Shown one piece after another: positions 1 through 6,191 of a DNA stretch of 11,179 bases. The stretch lies in NCBI GenBank assembly GCA_050485905.1, contig JBJHCH010000120.1, forward strand, positions 1-11,179, in the 5' to 3' direction. The position numbers were made by a program, and so were the translations under genes. The notes beneath the pieces are model-generated. The model was not told the DNA's origin and searched no databases. It saw only the letters and a list, made by a program, of their open reading frames with translations. Source of the DNA: JAWLCA01 sp050485905. GTDB lineage: Bacteria; Pseudomonadota; Alphaproteobacteria; Rhodobacterales; Rhodobacteraceae. How positions within the stretch are numbered: the first letter of the stretch is position 1; each line of letters opens with the position of its first letter.

Positions 1-2
1 AG

Positions 3-140
3 GATACGCTGCCCACCTACATGCTGGGGCAGTTGCGCCGAAACGTGACGCCCGAGATGAACGCGATCGCCACGCTTTTCCTGATGTTATCCCTGCTGGT
101 GGTGACCGCCTTCTTCATTCTGACGCGCAAGCGGGGATAG
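3..140 (+). CDS. ABC transporter permease, PotC-like, C-terminal fragment
   Basis: Partial gene cut by the left edge; only the last 45 residues and the TAG stop (138-140) are present. The visible peptide begins DTLPTYMLGQLRR and ends in one hydrophobic helix (about residues 24-41 of the fragment) followed by a basic tail, TRKRG. This matches the cytoplasmic loop, last transmembrane helix and positive C-terminus of PotC/PotI-type inner-membrane permeases of spermidine/putrescine ABC importers. The binding-protein gene starts 33 bp downstream on the same strand, the usual potABCD order, so the two are almost certainly cotranscribed. The family call rests mostly on this context, because little sequence is visible. 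The other subunits, an ATPase and a PotB-like permease, would lie to the left of the window. Confidence 0.72.
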   Translation, partial: DTLPTYMLGQLRRNVTPEMNAIATLFLMLSLLVVTAFFILTRKRG

Positions 141-173
141 AACGACCGAACGAAAACAACCGGGAGAGACGAC

Positions 174-1211
174 ATGATCCATCTGACCAGAACACTCGGC
201 ACCGCCGCCGTCCTGGCGCTGACAGCCGGGGCGGGTGCCCAGGCGCAAGAGGTGCTGAACTTCTACAACTGGGGCAACGTCACGCCCCCCGAACTGATCG
301 AGAAGTTCGAGGCCGAGACCGGCATCCGCGTCACCGTGACCGACTACGACAGCAACGACACCGCGCTTGCCCGCATCCGTCAGGGCGGCCACGGCTTCGA
401 TCTGGTGGTGCCGTCGAACAACTATGTGCAGGTCTGGATCGACGAAGGTCTTGTGCAGCCGCTCGACCGCACTGTCGTCACCAACATCTCAAACATCGAC
501 CCACAGTGGCTGGATGTCGATTTCGACCCGGGCCGTGACTATTCGATCCCCTATTTCTGGGGCACGACCGGGCTGATCGTGAACACATCTGTCTATGACG
601 GCGATCCGCACACGGCCGCCGTGATCTTCGATCCGCCAGAGGAACTGCGCGGCAAGATCAACGTCGTGCCAGAGATGAACGACATCATGACCATGGCGAT
701 CCGCTACCACGGTGGCGAGCAGTGCAGTGGCGACATGGACCTGCTACGCCAGGTGCGCGACACGCTGATGGACGCGCGCCAGCACTGGATCGCGATGGAC
801 TATGGCAATATCGACGCCTACGTCGCCAACGACATCTCGGCCGGCGTCTACTGGAACGGCGGCGCGATGCGGGCGCGGCTGCAGAACGACGATCTGGTCT
901 ACGGCTACCCGCAAGAGGGTTTCTCGGTCTGGATGGACAACGTGATGGTGCTAGCCGATGCGCAGAACCCCGAGGCTGCGATGCGATTTGTCAACTTCCT
1001 GCTGGAACCGGAACACGCCGCGATGATCACGAACTTCTCGCGCTATGCCAGCGGCGTTGTCGGATACGAGGATTTTCTGGACGAAGAGATGCGCACCGCA
1101 CCGGAAATCGTCGTGCCGTCTGACCTGGTCGGCGCGGGCGCCTTCAGCATGGCCTGCCCGGCGGAAGTGACCGATATCTACACGCAAATCTGGACGGAAC
1201 TGCTGCAGTAG
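174..1211 (+). CDS. Periplasmic spermidine/putrescine-type substrate-binding protein (PotD/PotF family)
   Basis: A 345-residue extracellular solute-binding protein that should deliver a polyamine or similar cation to the ABC permeases encoded upstream. A Sec signal peptide covers residues 1-24: a short basic start, a hydrophobic Ala/Leu core, and likely cleavage after AQA. The mature protein opens with LNFYNWGNV and continues with a KFEAETGI segment, the typical PotD/PotF beginning. Further family-like segments are FDLVVPSNNYV, IPYFWGTTGLIVN, SAGVYWNGG and the C-terminal NPEAAMRFVNFLLEPEHA. Cys184 and Cys328 could form a disulfide in the periplasm. The start is fixed by GGGAGAG at 162-168, 5 bp before ATG. 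Length is normal for the family (about 340-370). The exact substrate cannot be read from sequence; putrescine, spermidine or a related compound is possible, so I give no gene symbol. Confidence 0.9.
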   Translation: MIHLTRTLGTAAVLALTAGAGAQAQEVLNFYNWGNVTPPELIEKFEAETGIRVTVTDYDSNDTALARIRQGGHGFDLVVPSNNYVQVWIDEGLVQPLDRTVVTNISNIDPQWLDVDFDPGRDYSIPYFWGTTGLIVNTSVYDGDPHTAAVIFDPPEELRGKINVVPEMNDIMTMAIRYHGGEQCSGDMDLLRQVRDTLMDARQHWIAMDYGNIDAYVANDISAGVYWNGGAMRARLQNDDLVYGYPQEGFSVWMDNVMVLADAQNPEAAMRFVNFLLEPEHAAMITNFSRYASGVVGYEDFLDEEMRTAPEIVVPSDLVGAGAFSMACPAEVTDIYTQIWTELLQ

Positions 1212-1757
1212 TCAGCCGTCAAGGGCCTTTCCCAGCCGGGGAAGGCCCGCACGTTTCAGTAGCGGACGGAAATCCTGGGGCCGGGCGGACAGTCGCTCGG
1301 CCTCTTGCCTTACAGCGTCCGCAGCGGCCAGCACCTTGTCCGGCTCAGCCAGCCACAGGCTCATCAGAAAGGCATCGGGATGCTGCGCATGCAGCCCGTG
1401 TCCCTCCAGCGCCTTGCGGGGAAAATCGCGCAGGTTGAAGGTCACGATCACATCGGCCCGCCCGGCGATGGCGGCCGCCAGAACATGGGTATCGTCAGCG
1501 TCGGGCAACCAAAGCGCAGCCTCTTCCTCCAGCTGATGCATAACCACGCTGCCGGGCCAGCGCGCGGCCAACCGCGCCGCCTCGCCCCGCGCGATGGCCT
1601 CGGCAGCCGGCCCTTCGGACCGTCCAGCCGCACGCGCCCACTCCTCGACGATGCGCGGCGACCACAGCGGGGCGAATAGTCCCTGCCCCGCGACCGCGAA
1701 CAGCACTTCGCGCAGTACCGGCGGCACCAGCACGCAGGCGTCCAGAAGCGACCTCAC
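1212..1757 (-). CDS. PIN-domain protein (putative ribonuclease), paired with an RNA methyltransferase
   Basis: A 181-residue PIN-like protein, probably a Mg2+/Mn2+-dependent endoribonuclease acting in the cytoplasm. The acidic residues of a PIN active site are visible: Asp6 in LLDACVL, Glu38/Glu39 in the VEEW segment, Asp86/Asp88/Asp89 in PDADDTHVL, and Asp111 in VTFNLRDFP. The C-terminal third (HPDAFLMSLWLAEPDKVLAA onward) is an extra helical part beyond a minimal PIN domain of about 130 residues. It overlaps the upstream methyltransferase gene by 4 bp (ATGA), so translation is probably coupled. Its stop abuts the stop of the convergent potD-like gene with no spacer. No antitoxin-type gene is next to it, so a classic VapBC toxin is less likely than a conserved RNA-processing role. 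I recall a Rhodobacter-centred family (RSP_2648 type) with this context, but could not check it. Confidence 0.82.
   Translation of the reverse strand: MRSLLDACVLVPPVLREVLFAVAGQGLFAPLWSPRIVEEWARAAGRSEGPAAEAIARGEAARLAARWPGSVVMHQLEEEAALWLPDADDTHVLAAAIAGRADVIVTFNLRDFPRKALEGHGLHAQHPDAFLMSLWLAEPDKVLAAADAVRQEAERLSARPQDFRPLLKRAGLPRLGKALDG
1223..1248 (+). terminator. Stem-loop 11 nt after potD-like stop, inside the 3' end of the convergent PIN gene
   Basis: GGGCCTTTCCC (1223-1233) and GGGGAAGGCCC (1238-1248) form an 11-bp stem with an AGCC loop. In the plus-strand RNA all eleven pairs form, one of them U-G; in the minus-strand RNA that position becomes an A-C mismatch. The structure therefore suits the pot transcript better. 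No clear U-run follows, so it may be a 3'-end stabilising or Rho-assisted hairpin and not a classical intrinsic terminator. It is also coding sequence of the PIN gene. Confidence 0.45.
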
Positions 1758-2968
1758 TCGTCCAGCCGGAAAAACAGTGCCTTCAGATAGGCCGTCTCGC
1801 CCAGTTGCGGCAGGCTGGGATGGTCGGGGCCGGCAAAGCCGGTGTGCAGGATCTGCGCCGCCCGCCCCGCCCGACCGATCCCGCGCCCGCAGGCGGTGCG
1901 GAACGCAGCCAGATCCGCCGCGTGCGAACAGGAACAGAGCACCAGATAGCCGCCCGGCGCCACCAGCGGCGCGGCCAGCCGCGCCACGCGTTCATAGGCC
2001 CTCAGACCCGCCTGAAGCGCGGGCTTCGATGGCGCAAAGGCGGGCGGGTCGCAGATCACCGTGTCGAACCGCGCCCCGTCGGCCGCCAGCGCCTCCATCA
2101 CCGCGAAGGCATCTCCTTGGCGTGCGGCGAAGAAATCCGCAAAACCCGAAGCCGCCGCCCCGCCCTCGGCCAGAGCCAGCGCCGGGGCGGAGCCATCGAC
2201 GGCGAGCGCGCGCGTCGCCCCGGCAGCCAGCGCCGCGAGCGCGAAACCGCCCACATGCGAAAAGACATCCAGCACCGATCCGCCACGCGCCAACCGCGCG
2301 GCAAAGGCTTGGTTGGGGCGTTGGTCGTAGAAGAGCCCGGTCTTCTGCCCGCCCAGAACATCGGCCAAGTAGGTCGCGCCGTTCATTGGCACCGGCACCG
2401 GGCCATCGACCGCGCCGCGCAGCACCACGGTTTCCTCGGCCAGTCCCTCCAACGCCCGCGACCGGCCCTGCCCGTTCTTTACCACCCGGGCCACGCCCGT
2501 AACATCCGTAAGCGCCTGCACCAGCGGATCGATCAGTATCTCGGCCCATGCCGCATTCGGCTGCACCACGGCCAGATCGCCGAAACGGTCCACGACCACG
2601 CCCGGCAGCCCGTCGACCTCGGCATGAATCAGCCTATAGAAAGGTGTATCGAACAGGCGTTCGCGCAGCGCCAGCGCGGTCGCGATGCGGCTGGCGAACC
2701 AGCCCGCATCGACCACCGCAGCCGGGTCGCGATCCAGCATTCGTGCGATGATTTTGGAGTTGGGATTGACGGTGACAAGGCCCAGTGGCTGCCGTGCGTC
2801 ATCCTCCAGCACCGCCAACGCGCCCGGGGTCAGTGTCCGGGTGCGCCGGTCGGTGACCAGTTCGTCGGCATAAATCCAGGGAAATCCGTGGCGGATCGCC
2901 TGCGCCCGCGCCTTGGGGCGCAGACGCACGACGGGACGGGAAGGGGCCGAGTCGGGAGCATTTCTCAT
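1754..2968 (-). CDS. RlmI-like class I SAM-dependent RNA methyltransferase
   Basis: 404 residues, the size of RlmI (about 396), which makes 5-methylcytosine in 23S rRNA; the exact target here is inferred. Residues about 11-85 look like the N-terminal PUA RNA-binding domain (RLRPKARAQAIRHGFPWIYADEL). Next comes the central linker domain with the family hallmark GGQKTGLFYDQRPN at 207-219. The Rossmann methyltransferase domain follows: SAM-binding motif I DVFSHVGGFALAA at 234-246, the acidic end of strand 2 at Asp258, CDPPAF at 306-311, and CSCSH at 345-349 with the probable catalytic cysteine. ATG at 2966-2968 follows a G-rich ribosome site. It sits 38 bp downstream of a small gene and overlaps the PIN gene by 4 bp, giving a three-gene unit. 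I recall a related Rhodobacter RSP_2647-type family. Confidence is high for the fold and moderate for the substrate. Confidence 0.9.
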   Translation of the reverse strand: MRNAPDSAPSRPVVRLRPKARAQAIRHGFPWIYADELVTDRRTRTLTPGALAVLEDDARQPLGLVTVNPNSKIIARMLDRDPAAVVDAGWFASRIATALALRERLFDTPFYRLIHAEVDGLPGVVVDRFGDLAVVQPNAAWAEILIDPLVQALTDVTGVARVVKNGQGRSRALEGLAEETVVLRGAVDGPVPVPMNGATYLADVLGGQKTGLFYDQRPNQAFAARLARGGSVLDVFSHVGGFALAALAAGATRALAVDGSAPALALAEGGAAASGFADFFAARQGDAFAVMEALAADGARFDTVICDPPAFAPSKPALQAGLRAYERVARLAAPLVAPGGYLVLCSCSHAADLAAFRTACGRGIGRAGRAAQILHTGFAGPDHPSLPQLGETAYLKALFFRLDE

Positions 2969-3006
2969 GCCCCCCCCTACCCCGGGAGCCGTCCCGCAGA
3001 AAGGGC

Positions 3007-3207
3007 TCAGGCCGCGCGGGCCGTCACTGAACCGACGCCGCGCAGGGAGCGAACGCGGCCGGCGATCCAGCGGGCCACGCTGCGCAGGGCGTCGCCTATA
3101 AGTTTCGCACGCATCTCGCGCGCCTGCCGTTCAATCGACACCACGTCGAGGCGATCAAACTCCGCGCCAAACAGGCTGGCCGGATTGTTGTTGGTATGGT
3201 CAGTCAT
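3007..3207 (-). CDS. Small hypothetical protein (66 aa), first gene of the RNA methyltransferase unit
   Basis: I do not recognise a characterised family. The chosen start (ATG at 3205-3207) has an AAGGA ribosome site 8 bp upstream; a longer reading to 3249 has a basic, low-complexity N-terminus and no comparable site. The 66-residue product has a polar N-terminus with an Asn run (residues 6-8) and an amphipathic, Arg-rich helical region at about 18-55 containing ERQAREMRAKLIGDALRSVA. Trp47 follows, and the tail is basic and small. There is no signal peptide or membrane segment. The shape resembles small Rhodobacterales proteins with one cationic amphipathic helix, broadly reminiscent of DUF1127-like RNA-associated proteins, but I cannot claim membership. 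Its position 38 bp before the methyltransferase suggests cotranscription and possibly an RNA-related role. Confidence 0.62.
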   Translation of the reverse strand: MTDHTNNNPASLFGAEFDRLDVVSIERQAREMRAKLIGDALRSVARWIAGRVRSLRGVGSVTARAA

Positions 3208-3347
3208 TTCCGTCTTCCTTGGTACTCGGGGGCTTCCCCTTCGGCGCAATAGCTATGGCGTCCTTTGCATCCGCACCACCGACAGCTTGGCAATCCCGCC
3301 ATGCACGCGGCGCAACCCGTGGACGAGCTGTCGGGCTGCGACAGCGA

Positions 3348-3376
3348 TTGATCCGTTAGCGCTAACGGGTTATGCT
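3348..3376 (+). promoter_or_regulatory. Predicted sigma-70-type promoter of edd-eda
   Basis: TTGATC (3348-3353) and TATGCT (3371-3376) are separated by exactly 17 bp and resemble -35 and -10 boxes. Transcription would begin near 3383, leaving a leader of about 33 nt before the edd ATG. The spacer is almost filled by the 16-bp palindrome listed separately, the arrangement expected for repression by steric block. This is a prediction from consensus only. Confidence 0.55.
3353..3368. promoter_or_regulatory. 16-bp perfect palindromic operator, LacI/GntR-like, upstream of edd
   Basis: CCGTTAGCGCTAACGG is a perfect palindrome with a central CG, the usual form of operators for LacI-family repressors. 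It lies between the predicted -35 and -10 boxes of edd and ends 47 bp before the edd start. A second, partial sequence, CCGGTAAC at 3378-3385, resembles half of the E. coli GntR gluconate operator and could be an accessory site. The cognate regulator is not encoded in this window. A sugar acid or Entner-Doudoroff intermediate as inducer is inference. Confidence 0.65.
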
Positions 3377-3415
3377 GCCGGTAACGCCTGCATCACACGA
3401 AGAAAGGGCCGCGCC

Positions 3416-5221
3416 ATGCCGCTCGACAGCACCATCGCCCATGTGACCGACCGTATCCGCGACCGATCAGCGGACAGCCGCCGCACCTATCTGGACCGGA
3501 TGGGCCGGGCGGCCGAGGCCGGGCCAGTCCGCGCGCATCTGTCCTGCGGGAACCAGGCCCATGCCTATGCGGCGATGGGGCCGGACAAGGATGCGCTTTC
3601 CGCCGCCCGCGCGCCGAATCTGGGCATTATCACCGCCTACAACGACATGCTCTCGGCCCACCAGCCGTTCGAAACCTATCCGACACTGATCCGCGAGGCT
3701 GCGCGCAAGGTCGGCGCTACCGCGCAGGTCGCGGGTGGGGTGCCGGCCATGTGTGACGGCGTCACCCAGGGCCAGCCGGGGATGGAACTGTCGCTATTCT
3801 CTCGCGACGTGATCGCGCTGGCCGCCGGGGTGGCGATGTCGCACAACTGCTTCGATGCTGCCGTCTATCTGGGTGTCTGCGACAAGATCGTGCCGGGGCT
3901 GATCATCGCCGCCGCCACCTTTGGCCACATCCCCTCGGTCTTCATCCCTGCCGGGCCAATGACCTCTGGCCTGCCGAACGACGAGAAATCTAAGGTCCGC
4001 CAACAGTTCGCCACCGGAGAGGTGGGCCGCGACGCGCTGATGGCGGCCGAGATGGCCAGCTACCACGGCCCCGGCACCTGCACCTTCTACGGAACGGCTA
4101 ACACCAACCAGATGCTGATGGAGTTCATGGGGCTGCACCTGCCCGGCGCCAGCTTTGTGAACCCGAACACGCCGCTGCGTGATGCGCTGACGGTCGCGGG
4201 CACACAGCGGGCGCTGGAGATCACGGCGCTGGGGAACGACTATCGCCCGGTGTCGGAAATCCTTGACGAACGGGCGTTCGTCAACGGCATCGTCGGGCTG
4301 ATGGCGACGGGCGGGTCCACCAACCTCGTCCTGCACCTGCCGGCGATGGCCCGCGCTGCCGGCGTGCTGCTGGAGCTTGAGGACTTCGCCGAGATCTCCG
4401 ACGCCGTGCCGCTGATGGCAAAGGTCTATCCGAACGGCCTGGCCGATGTGAACCATTTCCACGCCGCAGGCGGGCTTGGCTACATGATCGGCGAGTTGCT
4501 CGATGCCGGGCTTCTGCACCCGGATACCAAGACCATCGCCGGGGATGGGCTGGCGCGCTATACCCAGGAGCCGAAGCTGATCGATGGCGAACTGACCTGG
4601 CAGCCCGGCGCCGGCGAGAGCCAGAATGAGAAGATTCTGCGCCCCGCGCGCGACCCGTTCCAGCCGATCGGCGGGCTCAAGCATCTGAGCGGCAATCTGG
4701 GCCAGGGGGTCATCAAGGTCTCGGCAGTTGCCCCGGAGCGTCATCTTATCGAGGCGCCGGTGCGGATCTTCCACGATCAGGCAGACGTCAGGGCCGCGTT
4801 CCAGCGGGGCGAGTTCACATCGGACACCATCGTCGTCGTTCGCTTCCAGGGGCCGAAATCGAACGGCATGCCGGAGCTTCATTCCCTCACTCCCACGCTG
4901 TCGGTGCTGCAGGATCGCGGGCTGAAGGTGGCGCTGGTAACCGACGGGCGGATGTCAGGGGCCAGCGGCAAGGTGCCGGCCGCGATCCATGTCAGCCCCG
5001 AGGCGGCGGAGGGCGGGCCGCTGGCACGGCTGCGCGACGGCGATGTGGTGCGGCTGGATGCCGCTGCCGGGCGGCTGGAAGTGCTGACCGAAGGCGCGCT
5101 TGACCGCGACCCCGTCACCCCCGATCTTGCCGCGAACCGCCACGGCATCGGACGCGAGATGTTCGAGGCGTTCCGCAATTCTGTCGGACCGGCCACCGCC
5201 GGGGCCGGCGTCGTCGTCTGA
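3416..5221 (+). CDS. edd: Phosphogluconate dehydratase (6-phosphogluconate dehydratase)
   Basis: 601 residues, full length for Edd. This Fe-S enzyme of the IlvD/Edd family dehydrates 6-phosphogluconate to 2-keto-3-deoxy-6-phosphogluconate, the first committed step of the Entner-Doudoroff pathway, in the cytoplasm. Both family signatures are visible: CDKIVPGLIIA at 155-165 and LVTDGRMSGASG at 507-518. Likely cluster-ligand cysteines are Cys155 and Cys222 (in GTCTFYGTANTNQM), with Cys44 (HLSCGNQ) or Cys113 (MCDGVTQG) as the third. The N-terminal THV-like regulatory extension and the NGIVGLMATGGSTN segment (290-303) are typical of Edd as opposed to IlvD. ATG at 3416 follows AAAGGG at 3403-3408 with 7-bp spacing; the frame stays open far upstream, but that part is antisense to other genes. 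eda follows after 11 bp. The identification is firm. Confidence 0.97.
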   Translation: MPLDSTIAHVTDRIRDRSADSRRTYLDRMGRAAEAGPVRAHLSCGNQAHAYAAMGPDKDALSAARAPNLGIITAYNDMLSAHQPFETYPTLIREAARKVGATAQVAGGVPAMCDGVTQGQPGMELSLFSRDVIALAAGVAMSHNCFDAAVYLGVCDKIVPGLIIAAATFGHIPSVFIPAGPMTSGLPNDEKSKVRQQFATGEVGRDALMAAEMASYHGPGTCTFYGTANTNQMLMEFMGLHLPGASFVNPNTPLRDALTVAGTQRALEITALGNDYRPVSEILDERAFVNGIVGLMATGGSTNLVLHLPAMARAAGVLLELEDFAEISDAVPLMAKVYPNGLADVNHFHAAGGLGYMIGELLDAGLLHPDTKTIAGDGLARYTQEPKLIDGELTWQPGAGESQNEKILRPARDPFQPIGGLKHLSGNLGQGVIKVSAVAPERHLIEAPVRIFHDQADVRAAFQRGEFTSDTIVVVRFQGPKSNGMPELHSLTPTLSVLQDRGLKVALVTDGRMSGASGKVPAAIHVSPEAAEGGPLARLRDGDVVRLDAAAGRLEVLTEGALDRDPVTPDLAANRHGIGREMFEAFRNSVGPATAGAGVVV

Positions 5222-5232
5222 AAGGAACCGCC

Positions 5233-5877
5233 ATGACCCCCCAGGAAGCCTCGGCCCGCGCGCTGGAGATCTGCCGCCTCGCCCCGGTCATTCCGGTGCT
5301 GGTGATCGACGACATCGCCCATGCCCGCCCCCTGGCCGAGGCGCTGGTGGCGGGCGGGTTGCCGGCGCTGGAGGTGACGTTGCGCACGCCGGTGGCGCTG
5401 GAGGCGATCCGGGTGATGGCAGAGGTGCCGGGCGGGACGGTCGGGGCGGGCACGCTGCTGACGCCTGCGGATGTGAAGGCGGCGAAGGCGGCGGGGGCGC
5501 GGTTCGGGGTCTCGCCCGGCTCCACCCCCCGGTTGCTGGACGCCTGCCAGGAGGCCGACCTGCCCACCCTGCCGGGCGCGGTGACGGCGACCGAGGTGAT
5601 GGCGCTTTTTGAGCGGGGCTATACGGTTCAGAAGTTCTTTCCGGCCGAAACCTCTGGCGGGGCGCCTGCCCTGAAATCTCTGGGGGCGCCGATTCCGCAG
5701 GTCCGGTTCTGCCCCACCGGGGGGATTTGGCTGAAGAATGCGCCGGATTATCTGGGCCTGCCGAACGTGCTCTGCGTGGGGGGCAGTTGGGTAGCGCCGA
5801 AGAGGCTGATGGAGGCCGGGGACTGGGCGGGGATCACCGAACTGGCGGCCGAGGCGGCGCGGCTGCCACGGGGTTGA
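5233..5877 (+). CDS. eda: KDPG aldolase (2-dehydro-3-deoxy-phosphogluconate aldolase)
   Basis: A 214-residue class I aldolase that cleaves 2-keto-3-deoxy-6-phosphogluconate to pyruvate and glyceraldehyde-3-phosphate, finishing the Entner-Doudoroff pathway started by Edd. The length equals typical Eda (about 213). The Schiff-base lysine is Lys134 in QKFFPAE and the catalytic glutamate is Glu47 in LEVTLRTP, which also holds the phosphate/substrate-binding Arg51. Other conserved segments are PVIPVL, GAGTLL (71-76), FGVSPGSTP (91-99), LPGAVTATEV and CPTGGI (160-165). AAGGA lies 6 bp before ATG. The gene is 11 bp after edd and surely cotranscribed with it. The stop at 5875-5877 lies in a short tandem repeat that supplies a second in-frame TGA 12 bp on. 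Eda enzymes can also act on other 2-keto acids such as 4-hydroxy-2-oxoglutarate. Confidence 0.97.
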   Translation: MTPQEASARALEICRLAPVIPVLVIDDIAHARPLAEALVAGGLPALEVTLRTPVALEAIRVMAEVPGGTVGAGTLLTPADVKAAKAAGARFGVSPGSTPRLLDACQEADLPTLPGAVTATEVMALFERGYTVQKFFPAETSGGAPALKSLGAPIPQVRFCPTGGIWLKNAPDYLGLPNVLCVGGSWVAPKRLMEAGDWAGITELAAEAARLPRG

Positions 5878-5897
5878 TCGGGGGGCTGATCGGGGGC
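5875..5897 (+). repeat. Tandem 12/11-bp repeat duplicating the eda stop codon
   Basis: TGATCGGGGGGC (5875-5886) is followed directly by TGATCGGGGGC (5887-5897). The first copy contains the eda stop and the second places another TGA in the same frame. G-run slippage is the likely origin; a functional role is not evident. Confidence 0.7.
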
Positions 5898-5915
5898 TTG
5901 TCCACGCGTGGACAA
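5898..5915. repeat. 18-bp perfect palindrome in the eda 3' region
   Basis: TTGTCCACGCGTGGACAA reads identically on both strands. As RNA it could fold as a 7-bp stem with a CGCG loop, but no U-run follows on the plus strand. As DNA it has the form of a dimeric-regulator site. It begins 21 bp after the eda stop and opens an AT-rich stretch that contrasts with the surrounding GC-rich DNA. I cannot assign it to a known regulator. Confidence 0.6.
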
Positions 5916-5928
5916 AAAGTCATCCCTT

Positions 5929-5954
5929 TGATTTCAAACGAAATCACATTTTTT
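5929..5954 (+). terminator. Probable intrinsic terminator of edd-eda
   Basis: TGATTTC (5929-5935) and GAAATCA (5940-5946) form a perfect 7-bp stem with an AAAC loop; two bases later six T residues run from 5949 to 5954. The stem is AT-rich and weak on its own, so termination may be partial or helped by the neighbouring palindrome. It lies about 50 bp past the eda stop, where the operon should end before the oppositely oriented tRNA gene. Confidence 0.55.
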
Positions 5955-6029
5955 GTTTACCTGGACTTAACCGTTTCGGGCCGTGAAACGCAGGGTTCCC
6001 GGCGTCGCGGCGCCACGGATAAGGGGGGG

Positions 6030-6111
6030 AAGTGGCGCGGTTGACGGGGCTCGAACCCGCGACCCCCGGCGTGACAGGCCGGTACTCTAACCGACTGAGC
6101 TACAACCGCGC
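6030..6111 (-). repeat. 82-bp direct repeat, copy 1 (spans tRNA-Asp copy 1)
   Basis: Bases 6030-6111 are identical to 6902-6983. The repeat is the tRNA-Asp gene plus three bases beyond its CCA end and two bases before its 5' end. The copies lie 872 bp apart in the same orientation and flank the YdeI-family gene. Confidence 0.9.
6033..6109 (-). tRNA. tRNA-Asp (anticodon GUC), copy 1
   Basis: A 77-nt gene including an encoded CCA (complement of 6033-6035). The acceptor stem pairs GCGGTTG (5' end at 6109) with CAACCGC. The discriminator base is G73, the identity base of tRNA-Asp. The D arm is GCTC/GAGT-like with AGTCGGTTA in the loop, the anticodon loop is CTGTCAC with GTC at 6073-6075, and the T loop is TTCGAGC with a 5-bp stem containing one G-U pair. 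It decodes Asp codons GAC and GAU. No clear terminator lies beyond its 3' end; the nearest stem, CGTTTC/GAAACG at 5972-5990, lacks a good U-run. The gene is identical to copy 2. Confidence 0.97.
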
Positions 6112-6119
6112 GTATCCCG

Positions 6120-6148
6120 TCCCTAGGCGACAGGGCCGGTGGCGTCAA
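6120..6148 (-). promoter_or_regulatory. Weak candidate promoter of tRNA-Asp copy 1
   Basis: On the minus strand TTGACG (complement of 6143-6148) lies 17 bp before TAGGGA (complement of 6120-6125). The -35 is good and the -10 poor. The implied start is only a few bases before the mature tRNA 5' end, a very short leader. Read-through from the YdeI-family gene is an alternative source of this tRNA. Confidence 0.35.
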
Positions 6149-6190
6149 TGCGGAAACGCCGCATGCGGGCGGGCGGGCGCGTCGCGCGCC
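6148..6190 (-). other. Two GC-rich hairpins after the YdeI-family gene
   Basis: On the minus strand GGCGCG/CGCGCC with a CGA loop (complement of 6176-6190) starts one base after the stop codon. ATGCGG/CCGCAT with a 5-base loop (complement of 6148-6164) follows. Neither is followed by a U-run. They may slow or end transcription in a Rho-dependent way, or protect the mRNA end. The second abuts the -35 box of the next tRNA gene. Confidence 0.4.
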
Positions 6191-6191
6191 G

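Noticed and set aside
1212..1757. VapC-type toxin of a toxin-antitoxin pair
   Set aside because: No small antitoxin-like gene is adjacent or overlapping; the upstream partner is a full-length RNA methyltransferase.
1594..2502. 302-codon plus-strand open frame opposite the methyltransferase
   Set aside because: Pro/Arg/Ala-rich low-complexity translation typical of antisense frames at this GC content.
3794..4882. 362-codon minus-strand open frame within edd
   Set aside because: Mirror frame of a conserved enzyme gene with no recognisable motif.
1805..5221. Single 1138-codon open frame running into edd
   Set aside because: The first 1.6 kb is antisense to the methyltransferase and small gene, and its translation is Arg/Pro/Gly-rich without motifs. 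Edd homology and a ribosome site place the start at 3416.
5898..5915. DnaA boxes or a replication origin in the palindrome
   Set aside because: TTGTCCACG differs from the DnaA consensus TTATCCACA at two positions, and there is no cluster of boxes or origin-type gene nearby.
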